Shown: piece after piece, positions 5,755-9,894 of the stretch
How positions within the stretch are numbered: position 1 is the first letter of the stretch
Layout: every line of letters starts with the position of its first letter
Origin: Actinomycetota bacterium
GTDB lineage: Bacteria > Actinomycetota > Acidimicrobiia > Acidimicrobiales > Acidimicrobiaceae
Reading direction: 5' to 3'
Length of the DNA: 9,894 nucleotides
NCBI GenBank assembly: GCA_004366215.1
Contig: SIRY01000163.1
Coordinates: 1-9,894, forward strand
The notes under the pieces: model-generated
Told to the model about the DNA's origin: nothing
The model's input: only the letters and a program-made list of their open reading frames with translations
The model's database searches: none
Program-made: the position numbers and the translations under genes

Positions 5755-7329
5755 TCAGAACCCCGTCTTGCTGCAGTTGGTGCACGGCTCGCCTCGAGCT
5801 CGCTCTGGGTAGCCGGGTGCGGCGACGAGGGAACGAGGTCGGATCGGGCTACCCACCAGCTTCCCCCCGACGGCGCCGAGCATGGCCTCCTCGGTCTCAC
5901 CGAGGACTTCGGGGTACCGGCCGGTCAGACACGCATCGCAGCATCCGTCGTCCAGGCCGATAGCGGCACGCAGGTCGTCGAGGGGGAGGTAGGCGATTGA
6001 GTCGGCACCGAGCTCCGCTGCGATCTCATCCTCGCCAAGGCGCGCGGCGAGCAGCTCGGGGCGGCTCGGCGTGTCGATGCCGTAGAAGCACGGCCAGCGG
6101 TACGGGGGGGAAGAGATCCGCAGGTGCACCGCATCGGCTCCTGCGTGACGGAGTAGCGTCACAATCTGGCGAGTCGTGGCGCCTCGAACGACCGAGTCGT
6201 CGACCACGATGAGTCGCTTGCCGCGGACGTTGTCCTCGAGCGCGTTGAGCTTACGACGGATGGCGTGCGCTCGCTGCAGGGCGCCTGGATTGATGAAGGT
6301 ACGTCCGATGTAGCGGTTCTTCACCAGCCCCTGGCCGTAAGGGATGCCTGATGCGAGCGCGTAGCCCTCTGCGGCTGGTAGGCCTGAGTCAGGGACGCCC
6401 ATCACCATGTCTGCCTCAACCGGTGCTACTCGAGCGAGCCGCTCTCCCATCCGACGTCGGGCTCCGTGGACTTCAATCCCAAGGAGCTTGGCGTCGGGGC
6501 GAGCAAAGTAGACGAACTCGAAGATGCACAGGTGCTGGTAGCGCGAGCCGGGAATGTAGGCCTGCGTAGCACCATGGTCGTCGATGACGAGCACCTCTCC
6601 CGGCTCGAGCTCGCGCTCGACGCGTGCACCGATGACGTCGAGTGCCGGTGTCTCTGAAGCAAGCACCCATCCCCCGTCGCTCAGCCTGCCGACGCAGAGC
6701 GGGCGAAACCCGTGGCGATCCCTCGCCCCGATGAGGTGGCGCCCATCGGTCATGACCAACGAGAAGGCGCCGTGGAGCTCTGCGAGCGCTCCGGCGATGG
6801 CCTGGGCAACTTCGGTGGTGTCTGCACCAGCGTGCGCGAGCGCCTCTGCGACGACGCGTGCGATGCGCTCTGTGTCCGACGGGCGAGCGCCATCCGCTGT
6901 GGTCGATGCTCCGTCGGTGAGGTTGCCGTTGTGGGCGACGGCGACTTCAGCGTGGTCGCTACTGTGCAGGAGGGGCTGTGCGTTACTCCATGATCGGTCA
7001 CCGGCCGTGGCGTAGCGTGTGTGGCCGATTGCGAGTCGGCCTGGAAGCGAGCGCAGCGTTGCCTCGTCGAAGACAGAGGCGACCAGGCCGAGATCTTTGA
7101 CGACCGTGATCCTGCCGTCATGAACGGCGGCGATACCTGCTGACTCCTGGCCTCGGTGCTGGAGCGCGTAGAGCCCGTCGAAGACGGCGAACGAGGCAAC
7201 CGAGGACTTCGACCCAAGCAGGACGCCAAAGACGCCGCACGCCTCTTCTGGGTGGTCGCCCGGGACCAGTCGCCGACTCCTCACCTCTCCCGCCGAGCTC
7301 GTCGAGCCAGGCTCTGCTTGTCGTCGCAC
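5755..7329 (-). CDS. purF: Amidophosphoribosyltransferase (glutamine PRPP amidotransferase)
   Basis: 524 aa. It makes 5-phosphoribosylamine from PRPP and glutamine, the first committed step of purine synthesis. The N-terminal Ntn glutaminase starts at Cys31 in EEACGVFGV, so a 30-residue propeptide would be removed autocatalytically; HTRYAT and HNGNL follow. The C-terminal phosphoribosyltransferase part has LIVVDDSVVRGATT (373-386), the PRPP loop. Cys268 (CIFEFVYF), Cys414 (PCFYGID), Cys464 and Cys467 (GCCDACLTG) match the four ligands of the [4Fe-4S] cluster in the Bacillus-type enzyme. The extreme C-terminus has an extra CTNC pair (516, 519). The GTG start at 7329 has AAGGA 7 to 11 nt upstream; a GTG at codon 16 is an alternative that would shorten the propeptide to 15. 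The gene begins 22 nt after tRNA-Phe. The family is normally inhibited by AMP/GMP-type nucleotides. Confidence 0.97.
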   Translation of the reverse strand: MRRQAEPGSTSSAGEVRSRRLVPGDHPEEACGVFGVLLGSKSSVASFAVFDGLYALQHRGQESAGIAAVHDGRITVVKDLGLVASVFDEATLRSLPGRLAIGHTRYATAGDRSWSNAQPLLHSSDHAEVAVAHNGNLTDGASTTADGARPSDTERIARVVAEALAHAGADTTEVAQAIAGALAELHGAFSLVMTDGRHLIGARDRHGFRPLCVGRLSDGGWVLASETPALDVIGARVERELEPGEVLVIDDHGATQAYIPGSRYQHLCIFEFVYFARPDAKLLGIEVHGARRRMGERLARVAPVEADMVMGVPDSGLPAAEGYALASGIPYGQGLVKNRYIGRTFINPGALQRAHAIRRKLNALEDNVRGKRLIVVDDSVVRGATTRQIVTLLRHAGADAVHLRISSPPYRWPCFYGIDTPSRPELLAARLGEDEIAAELGADSIAYLPLDDLRAAIGLDDGCCDACLTGRYPEVLGETEEAMLGAVGGKLVGSPIRPRSLVAAPGYPERARGEPCTNCSKTGF

Positions 7330-7351
7330 CGCGATTCCTTGGCTTGCGTCG

Positions 7352-7424
7352 TGGTCGGAACCGGTTTCGATCCGGTGACCTCACGCTTTTCAGGCGTGCG
7401 CTCTACCAACTGAGCTATCCGACC
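7352..7424 (-). tRNA. tRNA-Phe (GAA anticodon)
   Basis: 73 nt. The acceptor stem GGTCGGA/TCCGACC is perfect, with discriminator A; CCA is not encoded. The D arm contains AGCTCAGTTGGTAGAGC. The anticodon stem CACGC/GCGTG holds the loop CTGAAAA, anticodon GAA. The T stem ACCGG/CCGGT has the loop ATCGAAA, with A instead of T at its first position. It lies 30 nt after tRNA-Asp and 22 nt before the purF start codon. Confidence 0.97.
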
Positions 7425-7429
7425 GTGGT

Positions 7430-7448
7430 CCACGCCACAGCGGCGTGG
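7430..7448 (-). other. Hairpin in tRNA-Asp/tRNA-Phe spacer
   Basis: CCACGCC (7430-7436) and GGCGTGG (7442-7448) form a 7-bp stem with a 5-nt loop and fill most of the 30-nt spacer. There is no U-run, so it is more likely a processing or insulating structure between two tRNAs than a terminator. Confidence 0.5.
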
Positions 7449-7454
7449 CTCCAG

Positions 7455-7529
7455 CGGACCTGACGGGATTTGAACCCGCGACCTCCGGCTTGACAGGCCG
7501 GCGTGCACTCCGAGCTGCACCACAGGTCC
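7455..7529 (-). tRNA. tRNA-Asp (GTC anticodon)
   Basis: 75 nt. The acceptor stem GGACCTG/CAGGTCC is perfect, with discriminator G as expected for Asp; no encoded CCA. D stem GTGC/GCAC with a 10-nt loop. Anticodon stem CCGGC/GCCGG around CTGTCAA, anticodon GTC. T arm GCGGG-TTCAAAT-CCCGT with one G-T pair. It lies 36 nt after the stop of the PHP gene. The gap is extremely GC-rich, with a CCCC-GCAA-GGGG stem (7528-7539) that overlaps the first tRNA base pairs. Confidence 0.97.
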
Positions 7530-7565
7530 CCGCAAGGGGCTCGGGCCCGGGGGCCCTGGGCCACC

Positions 7566-8444
7566 TCAGTATAGGTCGGCTGCGCCGCCGAGGCGCGCGA
7601 TGAGATCGAGGAGCGCGAACGCTGCGCTCTCTGGCACCTCGAGGTCACCGTAGCCCACGAGCGGCAGTAGGCCCGGCTTGAAGTCCCCGTGGGCGTCCGA
7701 CCCTCCGGTAGCGATGATTCCGAGCCGGTGCGCGAGCGCGGCCAGCTGCACTCGGAGGGGAGGGTCGTAGGCCGCGTAGTACGCTTCGATGCCGCCGAGA
7801 CCCGCGGCTACGAGCGGCCGCAGGAGGGACTCAACGCGCTCGAACGAGGAGTCGAGGCTGAGCGGGTGAGCGACGACCGTCGCGACTCGAGCTCGTCGCA
7901 GCACCGGCTCGACGTCGTCGAACCTGTGCCTGGCCTTTGGAACGTAGAGAGGTCGTCCGCGGGCAAGCCAGCGGTCAAACGCGTCGGCGACGTCGATCGC
8001 GTACCCGTGGGCGACCAGGACTGCCGCGAAGTGAGGACGCCCGACGCTCTTGGCCCCGAGGTGAGACGCGCCGGCAGCTGCGAGTACCTCATCTGCGGTG
8101 ATCGCAAGGCCGAGCGATCGAGCCCTCTCGAGCATGCGCTCGTTGCGCTCGAGCCGATCTCGCGCGAGCTCGTGGAGCAGTGAGGCGGCTGGATCCTCGA
8201 GGAGTCCCGCTCCGTAGCAGAGGAGGTGGAGCGTGCCCGATGGCGCGAGGAGCGAGAGCTCGGCGCCCACGATGAAGCAGGTGTCAGGGGGTAGGGCTGC
8301 TCGAAAGGCCGAGATGCCGGCTGTGGTGTCGTGATCGGTGAGGGCTACGCACTGGGGGCGCCCGAGCGACGAGGCGAGGTCTGCCGGCGACACGGAGCCA
8401 TCTGATGCGCTCGAGTGGAGGTGCAGGTCGATCAGTGCGGGCAC
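7566..8444 (-). CDS. PHP-domain phosphoesterase, YciV/RNase AM-like
   Basis: 292 aa, close to the usual 280-295 of the YciV/TrpH group. Metal-binding motifs of the PHP fold appear in order: DLHLHSSASDG (6-16; His8, His10, Asp15), LTDHDT (35-40), GAELS (60-64; Glu62), a GRPHFA helix, VAHP (His193), GIEAYY (217-223) and GGSDAHG (247-253; Asp250, His252). The characteristic YciV insertion with WLARGRPLYVPK is present. Members hydrolyse phosphoesters with three metal ions: they act on 3',5'-nucleoside bisphosphates and, in E. coli RNase AM, trim the 5' ends of ribosomal RNA as a 5'-3' exonuclease. Activity here is inferred. The GTG start at 8444 is the only start that keeps the first metal motif and lies just 5 nt after the 3' end of tRNA-Glu; the only G-rich sequence that could serve as ribosome binding site is the tRNA acceptor strand itself. 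tRNA-Asp follows 36 nt downstream. Role in tRNA maturation is a guess from position. Confidence 0.88.
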   Translation of the reverse strand: MPALIDLHLHSSASDGSVSPADLASSLGRPQCVALTDHDTTAGISAFRAALPPDTCFIVGAELSLLAPSGTLHLLCYGAGLLEDPAASLLHELARDRLERNERMLERARSLGLAITADEVLAAAGASHLGAKSVGRPHFAAVLVAHGYAIDVADAFDRWLARGRPLYVPKARHRFDDVEPVLRRARVATVVAHPLSLDSSFERVESLLRPLVAAGLGGIEAYYAAYDPPLRVQLAALAHRLGIIATGGSDAHGDFKPGLLPLVGYGDLEVPESAAFALLDLIARLGGAADLY

Positions 8445-8449
8445 GATCG

Positions 8450-8522
8450 CACCCCCAACGGGATTCGAACCCGTGTTACCGCCTTGAAAGGGCGGCGTCC
8501 TTGGCCTCTAGACGATGGGGGC
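8450..8522 (-). tRNA. tRNA-Glu (TTC anticodon)
   Basis: 73 nt. Acceptor stem GCCCCCA/TGGGGGT, with a G-U wobble as the first pair, where G-C is normal; discriminator G; no encoded CCA. D arm GTCT..GGAC. Anticodon stem CCGCC/GGCGG around CTTTCAA, anticodon TTC. T arm ACGGG-TTCGAAT-CCCGT. It starts 8 nt after the stop codon of the upstream gene and ends 5 nt before the PHP start codon, so it must share transcripts with its neighbours unless a promoter lies inside the upstream gene. Confidence 0.97.
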
Positions 8523-8530
8523 ACGGCAAC

Positions 8531-9697
8531 TTAGTGTACGGCCTCTGAGAGCTTCCACTGAGTGCCGGTCGGCGTGTCTTCGACGAGGATGCCACCACGG
8601 CTCAGGGTGTCTCGGAGCCGATCGGCGAGCTGCCAGTCCCGAGCGTCGCGTGCGGCGCTTCGCTCCTCGAGGATAGCCTCGACGAGAGGCGCGAGGATCG
8701 CTGCGCGATCGATGTGGCCATCGTCGAGATGGCGCAGGATGTGAGCGAGTCCGGCACGGGCTCCATCATCGTCGACACCGACGAGATCCGCGACGACGGC
8801 GAGCGCAGCGGCGGGGCCCGCGGTGGCGAGCCGGTCGGCGACGAGCTCGAGCGTGGCGGTGAGCTGTGTCGCCGACCGTCGCGAGGGGCTCACCGACGAC
8901 TGGTCCAAGATGTCGCGGACCTCGGTGAGCGCAAGCTCCGCAGGAGCCTGAAACGCCTGTTCTTCGCCCTGCCGCCGCAGCGTGAGCCGACCCTTGCCAA
9001 GGACTCGCACCCGATGGGCGTCAACGATGACCGCTGTGTGCTCGTCGACGCCGAGGATACCTGCGTCCTCAGGAAGATCACGCTCCAGCTGACGGAGGCG
9101 CCGATCCCCGACGTAGCAGAACCGGGTGTCGTGCGTCGCACCTTCCTTGTTGTCGTAGTGCGGGATGACTGCCGCGCGAAGGCCGAAGCTGCCGAGCAGG
9201 TCGAGGCCCCTCAGCCAGTACGGGTCGTGACCGGCCTTGTAGATCTCGTAGACCGGCATCGTCACAAGGCCGGCGGTCAGCGCCGCAGCCGAGGCGAACA
9301 CGATCGTCGCACCGTCGGCGAGGCGCTGGCGCAGCACGTCCTCGGCGCCGAGGGCGTGGAACTGTTGGAGGGCGTAGCTCGGACTGCCCGGCCCTGCGAA
9401 GATGTAGGTGGCCTGAGCCAAGGCCTCGAGTGCACGTCCCCGCTCGAGGGGTGAGAGCGCCTCGACGCGTCGGCAGTGGGCAACCTCGAGACGGGTGCTC
9501 AAGCTGACGTCGAAGTAGTCCACCGCCTTCGCGACCAGTTCGTCGGCGTTCTCCTGGAAGCCAAAGGTGGCGTCGAGGAACACGGCGCGCACGTCGTGGA
9601 GCTCCTGCAGTAGCCGTCGGTGGATCGCAACCATCGACGGGGCGAGCTCGCCAGAACCGAGTAGCGCGAGCGTCCCGCGAGGATCGTCAGCAGGCAT
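8531..9697 (-). CDS. Peptidase S51/cyanophycinase-like domain fused to CysS-type C-terminal module
   Basis: 388 aa. Residues about 8-240 look like the class I glutamine-amidotransferase-like fold of peptidase S51 and cyanophycinase: GTLALLGSGEL at the start, a GPGSPSYAL loop, FASAAALTAG with Ser136 where the family has the nucleophile (usual motif S-A-G, here S-A-A), then PHYDN (His180) and ILGVDEHTAV (214-223). A linker and helices follow (about 260-340). The last 50 residues (about 337-384: ILEERSAARDARDWQLADRLRD, then GILVEDTPTGTQWKL) closely resemble the C-terminal tail of cysteinyl-tRNA synthetase, which in CysS contacts the tRNA anticodon. No HIGH or KMSKS synthetase motifs are present. 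Function is unknown; a tRNA- or RNA-linked hydrolase is conceivable. The ATG at 9697 has no Shine-Dalgarno sequence but a -10-like box 6 nt upstream, suggesting leaderless translation. tRNA-Glu follows 8 nt after the TAA stop. Confidence 0.75.
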   Translation of the reverse strand: MPADDPRGTLALLGSGELAPSMVAIHRRLLQELHDVRAVFLDATFGFQENADELVAKAVDYFDVSLSTRLEVAHCRRVEALSPLERGRALEALAQATYIFAGPGSPSYALQQFHALGAEDVLRQRLADGATIVFASAAALTAGLVTMPVYEIYKAGHDPYWLRGLDLLGSFGLRAAVIPHYDNKEGATHDTRFCYVGDRRLRQLERDLPEDAGILGVDEHTAVIVDAHRVRVLGKGRLTLRRQGEEQAFQAPAELALTEVRDILDQSSVSPSRRSATQLTATLELVADRLATAGPAAALAVVADLVGVDDDGARAGLAHILRHLDDGHIDRAAILAPLVEAILEERSAARDARDWQLADRLRDTLSRGGILVEDTPTGTQWKLSEAVH

Positions 9698-9703
9698 GAT
9701 GGT

Positions 9704-9709
9704 GGTATA
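9704..9709 (-). promoter_or_regulatory. Possible -10 box of leaderless promoter
   Basis: On the minus strand TATACC ends 6 nt before the ATG at 9697, so a start of transcription about 7 nt downstream would fall on the A of ATG. No convincing -35 hexamer is visible 16-18 nt upstream. The absence of a ribosome binding site supports a leaderless mRNA, which is frequent in actinobacteria. Confidence 0.4.
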
Positions 9710-9794
9710 ACGTCTGAAGCGTTGCGGGCGTTCCCACCGTGTGGAACCTCACCACGGGACACGTAGTCACGGGCGGCCGAAGGCTCAGCGCTCG

Positions 9795-9838
9795 CGCTCT
9801 CGTAGACTGCGCTCGCACTCGGGAGTGACACGAGAGCG
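9795..9838 (+). promoter_or_regulatory. Inverted repeat in the leader/promoter of the right-hand gene
   Basis: CGCTCTCGT (9795-9803) and ACGAGAGCG (9830-9838) are perfect 9-bp arms 26 nt apart, with an inner CACTC/GAGTG dyad (9816-9827). The outer arm touches a possible -10 box TAGACT (9803-9808). It may be an operator or a 5'-leader hairpin; no recognisable -35 is seen. Confidence 0.35.
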
Positions 9839-9867
9839 AGCCACCACAGCAAAAGGAGGCACCGTCC

Positions 9868-9894
9868 ATGCGCATCATCGTCTACGGAGCCGAC
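9868..9894 (+). CDS. Start of a gene, unidentified (3' end outside window)
   Basis: ATG at 9868 follows a perfect AGGAGG (9854-9859) with 8-nt spacing, so translation starts here with good confidence. Only nine codons are visible, reading MRIIVYGAD. A hydrophobic strand ending in YGA is typical of the first strand of a Rossmann-type nucleotide-binding fold, but nine residues cannot identify a family. The gene is divergent from the S51/CysS-tail gene, sharing a 170-bp intergenic region that must hold both promoters. Confidence 0.7.

Noticed and set aside
5670..5900. Longer purM reading frame starting near 5900 (416 aa)
   Set aside because: It would overlap the end of purF, the extra residues are low-complexity Arg/Ser/Pro, and the ATG at 5669 has a strong ribosome binding site and the conserved PurM N-terminus.
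7352..8522. tRNA genes as integration (att) sites of a mobile element
   Set aside because: No integrase gene and no repeated tRNA 3' end is visible nearby; the flanks are housekeeping genes.
8714..9454. 246-aa + strand open frame opposite the S51/CysS-tail gene
   Set aside because: It is fully antisense to a gene with recognisable domains; it is a by-product of high GC codon use and lacks family motifs.

Overview
The window is high-GC DNA with GTG starts, strong G+C third-position bias, tRNAs without an encoded CCA and a Glu/Asp/Phe tRNA set. This fits an actinobacterium. An Acidimicrobiia-like lineage is my best guess, but that is inference, not something the sequence proves.

Left part (1-3722, + strand): two consecutive family-2 glycosyltransferase genes. 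The first is cut by the window edge and only its C-terminal part is present. The second is complete (963 aa) and carries an N-terminal beta-rich domain, a coiled coil, two GT2 catalytic domains and a C-terminal accessory domain. The two genes share a 106-bp stretch of perfect DNA identity that stops abruptly inside otherwise diverged but colinear homologues, which looks like gene conversion. They probably build a cell-surface polysaccharide.

Middle (3723-4116): a non-coding stretch between convergent genes, filled with short hairpins. Two of them abut exactly. A two-tier hairpin follows the pyrE stop.

Right part (4117-9697, all - strand), in order of transcription: a class-I-amidotransferase-like (peptidase S51-type) protein fused to a cysteinyl-tRNA-synthetase-type C-terminal module; tRNA-Glu(UUC); a PHP-family phosphoesterase related to YciV/RNase AM; tRNA-Asp(GUC); tRNA-Phe(GAA); purF; purM; pyrE. 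From the first gene to purF the spacers are only 8, 5, 36, 30 and 22 nt, so tRNAs and mRNAs are interleaved with little room for separate promoters or terminators. tRNA excision should therefore create mRNA ends. PurF and PurM catalyse steps 1 and 5 of purine synthesis. PyrE makes OMP from orotate and, like PurF, uses PRPP.

Right edge: a short divergent intergenic region and the first nine codons of a + strand gene with a strong ribosome binding site.

The most interesting points are the tRNA-mRNA mosaic with an RNA-processing-type enzyme inside a tRNA cluster, the S51/CysS-tail fusion, and the glycosyltransferase conversion tract. No CRISPR array, insertion sequence or phage gene is visible.
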